A stretch of DNA of 64,000 bases from positions 21,098,178 to 21,162,177 of the forward strand of contig OY997652.1 in the NCBI GenBank assembly GCA_963921795.1, in the 5' to 3' direction. The notes below the pieces were generated by a model. It saw only the letters and a list, made by a program, of their open reading frames with translations. It had not been told where the DNA came from and searched no databases. Of the stretch, positions 36,237 to 48,905 are shown piece after piece. Position numbers and translations under genes: made by a program. Source of the DNA: Nannobrachium achirus. Taxonomy: Eukaryota; Chordata; Actinopteri; Myctophiformes; Myctophidae. Position 1 is the first letter of the stretch, and each line of letters begins with the position of its first letter.

Positions 36237-36547
36237 CATGTGACATGTGGTAGTGGAGTAGTAAGGATGTCATGGAATTCATTCCCTGGAGCGATAGTAA
36301 AGTCGCACAAGAAAAACAATGGATTTCTTGAGAGTCAAAAACTTGTCAGGGCAGGATACACTGTGAAGTCCTGAGTGTTAGTGTAACTTTGAGCTCAACA
36401 CAGACAGACAAGATTTGTCAAGTCACTAAATTGTTCCTTGATCAGGTAACACTGGACAGTAACCTGCTTTGAAATCATTAAAGAGGAGACACCCATTTTC
36501 AACATTGAACTATGTCATTAATATACCTTTGAGTTGTTATGTAATTA

Positions 36548-36617
36548 GCAATACCACAATGTAGAAATACTCTGTTACAAGCAAAAGGTAAAAAGTACAA
36601 AAGTATTGGCATCAAAT
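36548..36617 (+). mobile_element. AGTGG repeat fragment, copy 4
   Basis: AGCAATACCACAATGTAGAA then ATACTCTGTTACAAG and AAAGTATTGGCATCAAA belong to the 5' half of the family. Both ends are missing. Confidence 0.85.
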
Positions 36618-36819
36618 CCTGGCTTAAGGGGGGATTGGGGCGCACCCCTGACGTCATGCTGATGTCACCATGACTCAGCCATAACCATTGGACACTTTTT
36701 GATTGGCACAGCACTGTTAAGTATAGTAGTATTTAATTAGTGTGGTTGCCCCGCAGGGCAACCAGACTGGTTCTTGTCTATTTTTCTCATCAACTGATGT
36801 AACCCTTCACTAGGGGTGT

Positions 36820-36960
36820 AACGATATAGTAACTATCGAAATATCGTTTTTAACTTAAAAAATCGAAGTAAATCGAAATGAAAACAGCTAAAATCGAATC
36901 ACATCGTTTTATTTTGTATCGTATCGAATCGGCAGTGCAAAGAATCGATTGTATCGATAC
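36820..36960. mobile_element. End of a DNA element (TAGGGGTGTAACGATATAG)
   Basis: TAGGGGTGTAACGATATAGT, then repeated ATCG-rich words (ATATCGTTTT, AATCGAAG, TATCGTATCGAATCGG), typical of a dispersed fish repeat. The 3' terminus was not found. Confidence 0.55.
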
Positions 36961-37073
36961 TACCTACTTGTGCATTGTATTTAGCATTTTTAAGGAGAAA
37001 AAACTATTTCCAGTTTTATCTTTCTAGTTATTACTCGCTCAAGCAGAGTGTGCAAGTACTGTTTTCGGTTTGG

Positions 37074-37196
37074 TATGTATGTATGTATGTATGTATGGGA
37101 TTTTTGAAGGCAGTAGCCCTGGAATGGCTGGGACTGGGATTTTTGAAGACTGTAGAATTGGCTGGGTATGTATGTATGTATGTATGTATGTAGGTG
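37074..37196. repeat. Two (GTAT)n arrays flanking an imperfect tandem
   Basis: GTATGTATGTATGTATG occurs at 37074-37096 and again at 37166-37192. Between them GGATTTTTGAAG...GGCTGGG is repeated twice. Confidence 0.9.
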
Positions 37197-37321
37197 ATAC
37201 CTACAGCTAATGAGGGACCAGCATTCCTGGTGATGATGTCAGCAGAGTTTGTTATATAAGAGCGCTGCTGGTAATGTCTTCATTAACGGGCGAATACATT
37301 AGAGACATGAGGCCAGCAGCG

Positions 37322-37420
37322 CACACCTTGTGCCACCCATGGCCTACACAAGGGGTAGGCCATGTGTGGCCTGCTTGAGAGAGAGGCGCAAGTTGGCACC
37401 TCAACAGAGTGCAGTTCTAG
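37322..37420 (+). mobile_element. Helitron-like 3' end, CTAGTT terminus
   Basis: GGCCTACACAAGGGGTAGGC is a hairpin. AAGTTGGCACCTCAACAGAG then TGCAGTTCTAGTT follows. A relative at 42536-42632 ends CTGCACTGAGTGCACTTCTAGTT. A 3' hairpin followed by CTAG and a target T fits Helitron/Helentron-derived elements. Inference from termini only. Confidence 0.4.
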
Positions 37421-38189
37421 TTATTATTATATTGTGTTATGATGAGATAATGGTGAGACACTTATGTAGCACTGACTGTTATAGACACTTTATTTGGTTT
37501 TTTACCTCAGTTTACCATTGCTCTGTATTGTTGATGCTTTTTATTTTTTGCATTGGTTTTTCACTGTGCACAACAGCACTTTTTCCTTTTCATACTTTTA
37601 CCTGTAACTTTGAAACCTGTGTGCCGCCTCTGCATGGGTGACTGATTTTCCCTTGTGGGCTAATAAAGGTAAAAATCTAGTTCCACAATGCAGCTACACC
37701 CAAATATGGAGTGTGTTGTCTAAACTCAACGTGTTGTCATGGCATCAGGCGCAAAAAAAATGGTCCATATCATATATTGGCACAAAGGGGTCATATAAGG
37801 GCATATACTGATGACATCAGCAAATTCCATATATGGGCATAAAAGAGACAAGGACTCACAGTTGCAGTGATCCGGTTGGAGCCTCCAGGCTGGGGCGGTT
37901 CCTGTTAGCGGGGAATGTTGAGCGGGGGAGTAGAACGAAGGCTCTGGCAAGGGAGAAAAAGGGGTAAAAGGGAGCCAAGGGTCCCACACCTACCCTGTAT
38001 TAGGTTACATTACACACTGTAACAAAGACCAACTTCAACACATTACGTGACATCACTATGACATGGCTATGCATACTTATACCAGTGCAATCTTGCAAAA
38101 TAGTCAGTACATTTGTAGGTCCACAGTTGAGACAGTAAAGGGCTTTGATATTGTGAACTAAGGAGCTACTCTGAAAAGGTTTGTCTTTT

Positions 38190-38225
38190 AGTATTCAAGG
38201 TTTTATTTGTCACACACTCATCCAT
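38190..38225 (+). mobile_element. Retroelement-like fragment upstream of the HP1-like gene
   Basis: CAAGGTTTTATTTGTCACAC then ACTCATCCATTAT matches 17740-17775. It ends 40 bp before the ATG and could supply part of the 5' UTR. Confidence 0.5.
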
Positions 38226-38249
38226 TATCTGTAATACACAGCGTGCTGA

Positions 38250-39737
<1,488 letters not shown>

Positions 39738-39821
39738 GTGCAGATGTTCCCCTCGGAGAAGCCTCACAAGGGATAACTTGGACTGGTGCATTTAGGAGTG
39801 GCCTCTGCCAACCTGGAGTGT

Positions 39822-40080
39822 AGAGCCAAGGATTACCTTAGACAAATGACACCGGGTGAAGAGAATGGGTTACAAAAATCATGGGATAAAGATTTAAGAC
39901 AAAAAAATACAAAAAAGGACAGATACAAATTTTAAGATGGGGTGCCATGATTTCTTCCCTCCCTAAAACATGATGACCAGGATTATCTTAGAAAATTGAC
40001 ACCGGGTGAAGAAAATGAGTTACAAAAATCATGGGGGAAAAAAAAAGACAAAAAAGAATAGATAACATAACCCCCTAAAC
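39822..40080. repeat. Tandem duplication 3' of the HP1-like gene
   Basis: AGGATTACCTTAGACAAATG, GACACCGGGTGAAGAGAATG and GTTACAAAAATCATGGG recur about 150 bp later with small changes, and a third start (ACATGATGATCAGG) appears at 40079. If the gene is transcribed, this would be 3' UTR. No AATAAA was seen close to the stop. Confidence 0.8.
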
Positions 40081-40126
40081 ATGATGATCAGGTATTGTGA
40101 TTATACTAGGAGGAAGATTCTTTTCA

Positions 40127-40190
40127 TAAAATGAAGCAATAAGCCACAAGAGGCATGTGGTTACCTGGTATTTTATAACGGCTGAGAGGT
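40127..40190. repeat. Copy of the AGCAATAAGCCAC / GGTTACCTGGTATTTTATA repeat
   Basis: GAAGCAATAAGCCACAAGAG then GCATGTGGTTACCTGGTATT matches both arms of the foldback at 58122-58260. Confidence 0.75.
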
Positions 40191-40293
40191 GTGGTGAGTC
40201 TCCAACTTTCCACACTGTGGAAAGAAATAACGCACCTGGGTTTGATATAAACTGATTCAAGGTGTGTATTATAGTCTCATATACCACGGGATG

Positions 40294-40484
40294 GTGTTTT
40301 CTGCAGGTGATTCAGTCCGAGTGTATCAAAGGGTGCGTTCGGAAATGCGCACCGGGTGTGTGCTCAGTGTAGTGAGTGCCTAAACCTAACCTCAGTAAAA
40401 CTATGCCTAACCCTAACCACACCCGGTGCGCATTTCCGAACGCACCCTTTGATACACTCGGACTGAATCACCAGCAGAAAACAC
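40294..40484. repeat. 67-bp nearly perfect inverted repeat around a 57-bp spacer
   Basis: The left arm at 40294-40360 (GTGTTTTCTGC...GCACCGGGTGTG) and the right arm at 40418-40484 are inverses with a single apparent mismatch. The spacer contains CCTAACC-type words. The low divergence means the inverted duplication is young. Confidence 0.92.
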
Positions 40485-40489
40485 TCTCC

Positions 40490-41364
40490 CCATATACCAC
40501 AGCAATTAAAGGGAAACCAGCCAATCAGAATCAAGCAATGGAATTAGCCGTTTTAGAATTAGGTTTTTATGTGGCCACACCCACCAGTTCATTAAGTATG
40601 CATGGTTGTCAGGTGGGTGGTGACCCAACTGAAGTTAGCCACACCCACAGTGTTGGGTGTATAGTAAAAGGGGAGGGGATGATTATATGATGACATTAAC
40701 TCATAGGCTGTATTGCCTTATAAGAAAAAGTGCTTAGAAAATGAATTTTGTTCCCACGTCTGGGCACCAGAATTGTATTTAAAAGTGAATAACAAAAAAC
40801 TAAAATCTTCTGCTGCTGTTTTTGCTTGTAAAATTTGCTATATTGATTTTGGCAACTCAAAATCTTTCTCAAATATTATAACTACATCTACCTAACATCT
40901 GAAACTAGTATTGGTACCTTACCCATATGTGAATTGTCAATTTAGATCATGAAATGTAGCAAATTTGTTGAAGAAAACGCTTTAATGTAATTGATTGGCC
41001 CCCAGCACAATGAAACATACACATAGTAAATTTAGCTAAAAGCCTGTCTCATACCTAAAAATGTCACAGCCTACAACAGTAGAGTTTGGCCAGAAATTGC
41101 GGAAAACCAATCAAATTGCTATCACACACCCCTATATTCGACTATAATATATATAATACTATAATAAAAGCACAAAAGGTCTGAATTATTACAACATATG
41201 GTATAAAATATGTAGTTAAGTACTACCGTGTGTCACTACATCTGTCTTCTGTATATCAACCCCCCCACGAGTCACAACAGACCAAAACAAAAATGCCTAG
41301 GCAAATGCTGGCAGCGTAAGTAAACGTAAGGCTGTGCTGTGACAAAATACCGCAAATGTGTATA
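40490..41364. other. No gene recognised
   Basis: AT-rich sequence. CCAATCAGAATCAAGCAATG at 40521-40540 matches a motif in the element at 55269-55710. Confidence 0.4.
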
Positions 41365-41780
41365 AACTAGACCAGGTCAACCTGGTTGTGCCAGACCCCC
41401 TGTCTGTCATCATCATTTATGACATCATGCCTTTTGTAGGCATGTCATCATCATGTCATCATCATATATACCCTTTATATAGAAAACCCGGACAGACCGA
41501 CATTTGCTTATGTAGGCCTACCCATTTCATGGGTCTGGCAAAAAAGGGATATTTCACTTTCAAAAAAGCTTTTGGTCATTGTATCATCTCATCAGGATTT
41601 TATGAACACCCTAAACAGTTTTTGCCAGACCCATGAAATGGGTAGGCCTACATAAGCAAATGTCGGTCCGGGTTTTCTATATAAAGGGTATATATGATGA
41701 TGACATGACAAAAGGCATGATGTCATAAATGATGATGACAGACAGGGGGTCTGGCACAACCAGGTTGACCTGGTCTAGTT
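41365..41780. mobile_element. Foldback pair of a Helentron-like repeat
   Basis: The left arm at 41365-41549 starts AACTAGACCAGGTCAACCTG. The right arm at 41619-41780 is its inverse, ending AACCAGGTTGACCTGGTCTA then GTT. The outer 16 bp of each arm is a small palindrome (CCAGGTTGACCTGG) next to CTAG-T, like the 3' hairpin plus CTAG end of Helitron-type elements. The right arm has lost a short CATCATCATG-rich block kept in the left arm and in the third copy at 60776. Between the arms lie 69 bp of unrelated sequence. Confidence 0.75.
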
Positions 41781-42097
41781 AATTTGCTTGATTCAATATT
41801 TAGATATTTGATGTAAATGTTACCATGCCCTCCAGGCCCAGCTAGGGCCTATCCCCATACACACCCATTGTAACTTCAAACTCCATTTTAACCATGTGAT
41901 TCATTAAAAACACCCATTATCTTTTCTGATAATGATGACGTTGCCAGAAGTGCTGGTCCCTGATTGGGCTACAGGCTTAAACACGGGCAGACACCAACGT
42001 ATACGTACATATGTACACAACTGTGGTTCACCAACAGCAAGAGATGGTACGTGGTCCAAATCTGCCCAGACGCCTGTCTCCAAAATACTAACCCTAA

Positions 42098-42525
42098 CAG
42101 GGACGTGCTGGGCCCCTGATTCAGCCCGGGAAAAAGAGTTGGAGAGGCCCTCATTGCGCGCTATAGAGAGAGATCTCTCTCTATAGCGCTGCTGCTACTC
42201 AAAGATTTGCCATTTCAGATCATGACAAGTGAAAAGCCAGTGGGCCAATTACATGACTTATATTTCGTCGTTGTCGGGTGGAAACCTTGTATGTCCAAAA
42301 CCGTTTGTTTTGTATTTATCATTTAAAAATGATTTAAACTAGTGAAAACAGCAGATCTACAAGCACACAATGCCTCGCGGTGCGAGGCGTTGTGTGCTTG
42401 TAGATCGGCTGTTTTCACTACTTTTGTGCAAACAGTTTAATTTTTACTTTTGTGCAAACAGTTTATTTTTTTCCTAATGGCCGGCCTGGACCGGCCGCTT
42501 TTCCCCAATGGCCAGCACGTCCCTG
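42098..42525. mobile_element. 428-bp hAT MITE with perfect 8-bp target duplication and hairpin
   Basis: The ends CAGGGACGTGCTGG and CCAGCACGTCCCTG are inverses. The flanks AACCCTAA at 42090-42097 and 42526-42533 are identical. A 32-bp perfect palindrome (GCGCTATAGAGAGAG plus its inverse) lies at 42158-42189. The dispersed hairpin lies at 42341-42419, with GCACAC/GTGTGC arms as at 7337. The middle part is shared with 7260-7413. Confidence 0.92.
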
Positions 42526-42535
42526 AACCCTAACC

Positions 42536-42632
42536 ATGGTTGAGCGCAACTCAAGTAGGCCATACTTGGCCTACTTGTACACAAGACACAAGTTGGCACC
42601 TCGACACTGCACTGAGTGCACTTCTAGTTTAT
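42536..42632 (+). mobile_element. Helitron-like 3' end, second copy
   Basis: AAGTAGGCCATACTTGGCCT then ACTTG forms a hairpin. AAGTTGGCACCTCGACACTG then CACTGAGTGCACTTCTAGTT follows. Relative of 37322-37420. Confidence 0.4.
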
Positions 42633-42639
42633 ATTCATT

Positions 42640-43786
42640 TATTTGTGAATTAATTTACTCTGTTGACTTGAATGGGAAAATGCAAAAAATCGATATTTTC
42701 CCCAAATATGGAGATGACTGACATCATAGATGTCTGACATCATAGACCACATGAGACTAACACATGATGTCCATATATGGGCATTCCAAGATATGGGCTT
42801 AATATTCATGACATCAGGGATTTCCATTTATGAGCGTAAAGGGGACAATTAAGGACGGAATGGTTAGCACTGCTCAAATAGGGACAAGGACTGACAGAGA
42901 TATCCATGTATGGGCATGAAAGGGACAAATGGTAATACATTGGAATAGGTCTACTTATCCCAGTGGATTCCTTAGGACTCGTGTCAGGGCAACCACACTT
43001 GCAATTTCCCAGAATTGCATCTTTCTAGTTCAGGCCCCCCCCCATGCATGCACTGCTGCTTTTATATAGTCCTATAGAGGGTATGCGCATGCATAAAGTG
43101 AATGGCACATCGAGTGGCACATCGATTGGCAAAGTGAGTGGCAAAGTGAGTTTAACGTTTTTTAATGCAATCATATAGGACCTTTCTGTTTGGTGTATGG
43201 GCTGTCAAGTGCAGAAAGTCGTTTTTTTGCCACTCAGTAGGCGTTCCCGTATAACTTCCTGGTATGATGATGATGTCACGCGCATACCCTCTATAAGTTG
43301 TCTTTTGTTCAATTGGCAGTGTAGCCAAATGGAACCAGGTCTGAGGGGTAAAAAAAAAATACATAAATAAATAAATAAATAAAAACCTTTCTTTCACATC
43401 TCCAGAATGAAACAACACAAGGAACAAGCAGTTAGGACTGCTTAGACATTCTACTATCTGCCCAGTTTAATTTCAAAACAAGGTATTCAAGGTATGAATT
43501 TCACATGACTATATGGTGGGCCATAAATAATACATTTTAGGAATGTTCTGTTTATTAAAGAGAGACAACCAGGCCCCCTGCCATTACCTACTGAACAAAC
43601 AAATGCTTACTAAAATGAGCTTTAACCTTTTAACAAACAACCTTTTGTTTTAACCAAAAATATCACTTAGGCCTACATTTTTTGAGTGTCTGTATCTGTA
43701 CTTTACTCGATTATTTTGTATTTTTTGATACTTTCACTCCAGCACTCGGACAATATTGTTTTGACTCCACTAGGAAGGGAATTTAA
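42640..43786. other. No gene; ATATGGGCAT-rich repeat and short tandems
   Basis: ATGACATCA and CATATATGGGCAT words recur (42735-42920) as they do at 37740-37860 and 54275-54355. They are probably scraps of one dispersed repeat. A 14-bp tandem (GAGTGGCACATCGA / GAGTGGCAAAGT) lies at 43100-43152. Confidence 0.45.
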
Positions 43787-43880
43787 TTAACCACTTGAGC
43801 TGTATTTCAGTTGTATTGAAAATGGCAGATCTACAAGATCACAATGCCTCACACTGTGAGATTGTAGATCTGCTATTTAA
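43787..43880. repeat. Hairpin copy with TTAACCACTTGAGC left end
   Basis: TTAACCACTTGAGCTGTATT leads into GAAAATGGCAGATCTACAAG then ATCACAATGCC, and the right arm reads CACTGTGAGATTGTAGATCT then GCTATTT. The right arm lacks the AGC of GAGCTTG, so the stem is shortened. Confidence 0.8.
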
Positions 43881-44739
43881 CAGTAATTGTTTCTTGTAAA
43901 CATTTCTATAAAGCAATGCCTTGATATTAATTATCAATTACCAATATTAATTAATACATGTAATCTTCATTTTCTGTTTTGAATAGGCCTATAGTTGACT
44001 ATTTTCAAAAGCAGTATAGAGCAACTTTCAAAGTGCTGAAGTTGAATACTTTCTTTTTAATATATTTTTGGGAAGGTGGGGAGCAGGGAGGGACATCCAT
44101 TAAAGATCGTCGGGAATGAAGATCGTCGGGAATTAATCCACGATGCACTGCTTATACAGTTATACGTACAGGATGATCAGGTTGCTTAAGTGCCTGAAAG
44201 CTGTGCCACGTCCACGGCCCAGGCCTGTCCACTATACTTCTGCCATATAACTGACCTACAGTAATTAGCTTAGTCAAATAGGGCCTATTGCCTAGAGTCT
44301 CTAACAATATTATTTATTTATTTATTATTTATTATTTGCTGCTTAGTGTATTTTTTATAGTGTTGCATTGTCTTGTTTAAAAAAAGCAACATTATGTTTT
44401 ATTTAGTGTCTGCATGTTTTAGTTAATGTCTGCATGTCTGCTATTCCACCGTAAACCACACAGTGGCACTCATGAGCTGTTGCTGACATGTTTGTCCCTG
44501 CTGGGCCTCAAAAGACCACAAGATGCAGGCTAGGATCAGTTACACACACAAACACAAAATATGAATGCAGTTAGAAGAAACTTCTCAAAAGTTGAATATG
44601 AGGACTTGTAGCAACAGAAATTTAAAGGATTTGATATTGTTTGTATTGATTAATTGAAACAAAAATGTAGGCCATGATACCTATATAATATGCACTGGAC
44701 AATGAAGTTGAATTTTCATTTCAGAACTTAATCTATACC

Positions 44740-44745
<6 letters not shown>
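43881..44745. other. No gene recognised
   Basis: AT-rich sequence without recognised elements. Confidence 0.4.
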
Positions 44746-44784
<39 letters not shown>

Positions 44785-44791
44785 GGGGGCT

Positions 44792-44822
<31 letters not shown>
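44746..44822. repeat. (AT)n followed by G and C homopolymers
   Basis: About 35 bp of AT, then a G run, then about 30 C. Such runs are prone to sequencing and assembly error. Confidence 0.95.
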
Positions 44823-44828
<6 letters not shown>

Positions 44829-45582
44829 GGCTTAGCACCCCCGCAGCACCCCCGCACCCCACACACCCAATTGTGATGAAAAATATTTATGGAATACATA
44901 AATTAAATATGAATATGTGAAAGACAATTGAGTGACTTCTATGTAAACCATACTATAAAACTGTACTTTTTATGCTGGAAAGCATCTTCAGCCTCACAAA
45001 AAACCTATTTGATCACCCACAGTACTCAGATTTGGAGCTGAAAACTGCCAATGATCTGGTCTGTTCCGTTATTCATACTCTAAGCGAGAGAATCTCGTTT
45101 GTCATATTAGTACTATTGATTATTGTTTGTTGCCAAAAGTCATTATCCCCCGCTCTAAAAAAGCCAGCTCCCCCATAGTGACAATTCTCTGGAGCCGCCG
45201 CTGGTAAGCATTCAGATCAAACCAACACCATATCATTCAATATTCAAGATAGAAGTACAAAGTAAATATTTGAAGGTGGAGACATTCACTCGGATTCTCT
45301 ATATCAAATCTAGATTGAGAACAACTATCTAGTTTAATGTGTCTACATGTGACATCCAGCCACGCTCCACTCACTGTCCACCAAGCACCGCCCATTTTAA
45401 CATTAGGTGTGGTGTATTAGGGGTTAATAAACAGTTAATCGAAGTAACCGATTTAACCAATTACATAAAATAAATAATACATTCCTCCCACAAACGTCTG
45501 TCTGTGCTTCAAGATTATTAATGCAATGGATATATTAATGGAAAAAGTTTTTGATGGAATAATCAATAGTTGCATCCTAGTG

Positions 45583-46012
45583 CAGTGGTTCTCAACCTGT
45601 GGGTCGGGACCCCCAGGGTATCCCCAAATTGTTTTGGGGGGTCCCCAGATGATTAACTTAATGTGCAACATTGTTTTCTCACTCAAAAGTAAACAAACCA
45701 GTATGAACTTTAAGTGTATATATATAGGTTTATGCACATTTCTAGAGTGACAATTTAAGGACTTTTTAATACCTCAAAAAACACAAATTAAACATTGGCC
45801 AAATTGTCAAATATTAGAGACAGAAATTGTGAAAATAACAGATCAGGCATTGTGAGCATGTAGATCTGCTATTTCCACAATAGAACCATTTTATACCAAA
45901 TGTAATGTCTCAACTCTTAGTGCTCGTCAGGGTGGGGGGGTGGGGGGGGGGGTCCCCAGTTAAAATGATGATAATTCTGGGGGTCACGGCCTGAAAAGGT
46001 TGGGAACCACTG
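45583..46012. mobile_element. hAT (Charlie-like) MITE, 430 bp, with hairpin
   Basis: Ends are CAGTGGTTCTCAACCTGTGG and GGTTGGGAACCACTG. The 8-bp flanks are TCCTAGTG/CCCTAGTG, one mismatch. A hairpin at 45829-45878 (GAAAATAACAGATC; GTGAGCATGTAGATCTGCTA then TTTCCAC) lies where the related 8927-9185 element reads straight from GTGAAAATAG into CCAGTTTTG. Confidence 0.92.
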
Positions 46013-46601
46013 CCCTAGTGTACAGTCTGGTTTGCTATAGGGCTAGGCTAGAGTCCTACAACCAGGAATATTCTAGAGAGTAGGGAGGAGAAGTGAGCTA
46101 TAGCAGAGGGTCGTGAGAGGGAACGAGGGAGAAGAACGCTGTTTGATCTCTCTGGTGGTGGGCGTGATGATGGAGAGCTCAAACACAGTTTAGGGTTCTG
46201 TTAACCTTGGCCAGCAATCAGGCCCCTCACATCTGAGGGATGGTGGGAGAGGGAGGGGATCAGTGAGGCTTAAATGACTGAATACATTTGAAGGAGAAGG
46301 AGGGGGGAGAAATACCTCCACAACAAATTGAGCCCTCTGTCTTTGGCCTCTCTATGATGACACGCCATTGACTGATTCGTCTGAAGAGTGCTTTTCATGG
46401 TGGAATTAAGATGGACGGCTCGCGGTATCAATGAGGGGGTTTCGACCCGAGCCGGTGGATATTGAAAAGCAGCAGTTGGGCAAAGAGAAGACGATGTCTA
46501 GGTCATAACCTACTCAATACTGCATGAGAATAGAACACTCCGTCACTGCCACAAACAAAAAACATAGAGATACATGCGAACAAGGTCAGGAGAATGTAGA
46601 C
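46013..46601. other. No gene recognised
   Basis: Purine-rich unique-looking sequence. Confidence 0.4.
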
Positions 46602-46980
46602 CATACATGGGCAACTGGCGGCCCGGGGGCCACATGCGGCCCCCACCTTCACTTAATGAGGCCCTCAGCAGGTTAATGTCAAAACAATCATATATTTTTG
46701 ATTTCAGCTGTTACAATTCCAAATGTGCAAACATGACCCGCTTTAATTACTTCCGTCGACTGTGTATTCTTGATGACCAGTCGCCTACAACTAGTCTTTT
46801 TTTATGTCCAATGCATTTGTGATTACGTTCATAAAGTAAGAAGTAACATAAGTAACACAAGAACCTGTACATGCATTTGAAATTAAATAAAAAAATACTT
46901 TTCAGGATACCAATTTAAAAAAATAGCAGATCTACAAGCTCAAAACGTGCACTTTCCAGCATCAAAGTTGCCCACCCCTG
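46602..46980. mobile_element. hAT-type nonautonomous element, 379 bp, with half hairpin
   Basis: Ends are CATACATGGGCAACTGGCGG and AGTTGCCCACCCCTG. The 8-bp target duplication ATGTAGAC is perfect (46594-46601 and 46981-46988). A left-arm hairpin half, AATAGCAGATCTACAAGCTC then AAAACGTGC, lies at 46922-46950. Confidence 0.9.
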
Positions 46981-47784
46981 ATGTAGACTGATGGAACCAC
47001 GAACGCAGTGGATGCACACACTCTGTTTGAAGTACACATACAAAGAGATACGGTATATACACATAAATACCTGAGAGTGCACATACATGGACGGCATGCA
47101 CACACAGGCCTGAGCCAGGCTTATGTATTCACGAATGTCAAAGGACATAAAGGTTAAAGGAACGTTGCGTAGATTTACTGACACATAGGACACACACAGA
47201 GCGGTTCTGCACACATTCGTAGATGTGCACACACCTGCTCCAGCACAGGAATTATTTATGTGCTGATACAGGCATTGTTGTAGTGCTCTTTGGGGCGCAA
47301 CAGGACGGCAGCCTGGCTTTTGGAAAGCGCAGCTGCTTGCCTTTTCAAGATCGTTCTATCCTTTCACCGTGACAGGGAAGGTCTCACTCCTCTCTCTCTC
47401 TCTCTCTCTCTCCCCCTTTCTCTGTCTCTCTCTCTCTCTACCTTTCCATGGTGTTCAAATGGCAGGGTCAACCTGGCTGTAGCCTACTACCCACGGTGAC
47501 AGTGTGCCAGTCCAACTGGTGCTCCTGATTGACATTTAAACAGTGACGCCCGAGTAAGAGGACCACAGACCATGAAGAGAACACTGACCACGGGGATGCA
47601 CACAGTGAGCCTGGACGGCTCTCTTCGTCTCACACCTCCATCCATTAGCCAGCAGAGTCCTCCCTCCAGGGTCGGCAGGTGCCCTCAGCCTGAGAGGGGG
47701 GCTCACACTCAGAGGTGCAAAAACACAAAGAACTAGAAGCAGTGCTCTTCCGAGCACAGGTCTCCACCAGGCCGTGTGTCCTGG
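46981..47784. other. No gene recognised; CT-rich tract
   Basis: Includes a (CT)n stretch at 47392-47440. No domain in the short frames. Confidence 0.45.
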
Positions 47785-48905
47785 TGGTGCTACTGTATAA
47801 TAGGCCAATGTAAAAAGGGTGGCATATGTTCTTCACCATAGATCTTTCATGGAAATCGGACGCTGCATGCATGATTTGAAGCATTGTGTTCCAAAAATGT
47901 GTTTTGCTAAACTCTACCTGCTGGTGGCGCTATAACAGGCCAATGTGAAAAAAGGTAGCATTTGTTCCTTGACCTAGTGGGAATATGTGTGGCAAATTTC
48001 ACGGTAATCGCAAGCTGCGTTGATGATTTGAAGCATTTTGTTCAAAAACGGAGCAATCCTGCAAACTTTGGAAGCTAATATTAGCCAATCAGGATGGAAT
48101 ATGAAATATCAGACCGATCGGACTTGATCACATGACTATAGAGATACTGTGTACCGATTTGCGTGATTTTTGGATAAAATCTCAAGGAGTAATATGCAAA
48201 AATGTGTTTTACATAAGTCGGCCCAAAGGTGGCGCTATAAAAGGCTGATGTGAAAAATGCAGGGCAAAGGTTTATCCTTAGCCTCTAGGGAGTGCGCTTA
48301 CAAAGTTTGAAACTGATCGGTGGAGTTATAGGTAAAACCACAAATCGGCCTGTTATAGCGCCACCATGAGGCTGATTTAAAAAAAAATAAGTGGCATTTC
48401 TTCCTCGGCCTAGTGGGAACGTGTGTGCGCGATTTCATGATAATTGCACTTTGCGTTTGGGATTTGAGGCATTTTGTTCAAAACGGCTCAATCCTACAAA
48501 CTTTGGAAGCCAATCTTAGCCAATCAGGAAGGAATATGCAAAATCGGACAGATCTGTATCGATCACATGACTGTCGAGATAATGCCTACCGATTTGTAGG
48601 ATTTTTGGACAAAATCTGTAAGAGTAGTGCACAGAAATGTGTTTTGCGAACATCGGCCACTAGGTGGCGCTAGAAAAGGCCCATTTGAAAACTTTAGGGC
48701 AGAGGTTCTAGATTGGCATCCAGGGAATGTGTGTGCTCACTTTGGCAGCGACCGGGCCAACGGCGACTGAGATTAGCTGCACACAAACTGCGAGGACACA
48801 CGGACGGACGGACGCACGGACGGACGCACGGACGCACACACGGACGGACGAAGGGGAAAACATACTCTCCCCCAAGCCTTCGGCTGGTGGAGACAACTAT
48901 GGGTG
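47785..48905. repeat. Long dispersed repeat with internal ~300-bp units and (ACGG)n tail
   Basis: TGGTGGCGCTATAACAGGCC-like words recur at about 47785, 47925, 48230, 48350 and 48663. CAAACTTTGGAAGC...AGCCAATCAGGA recurs at 48062 and 48496. The last unit runs into CGGACGGACGCACGGACGG (48800-48852) and CCAAGCCTTCGGCTGGTGGA. This layout is familiar from fish genomes; the internal unit is a diverged tandem. Confidence 0.75.
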
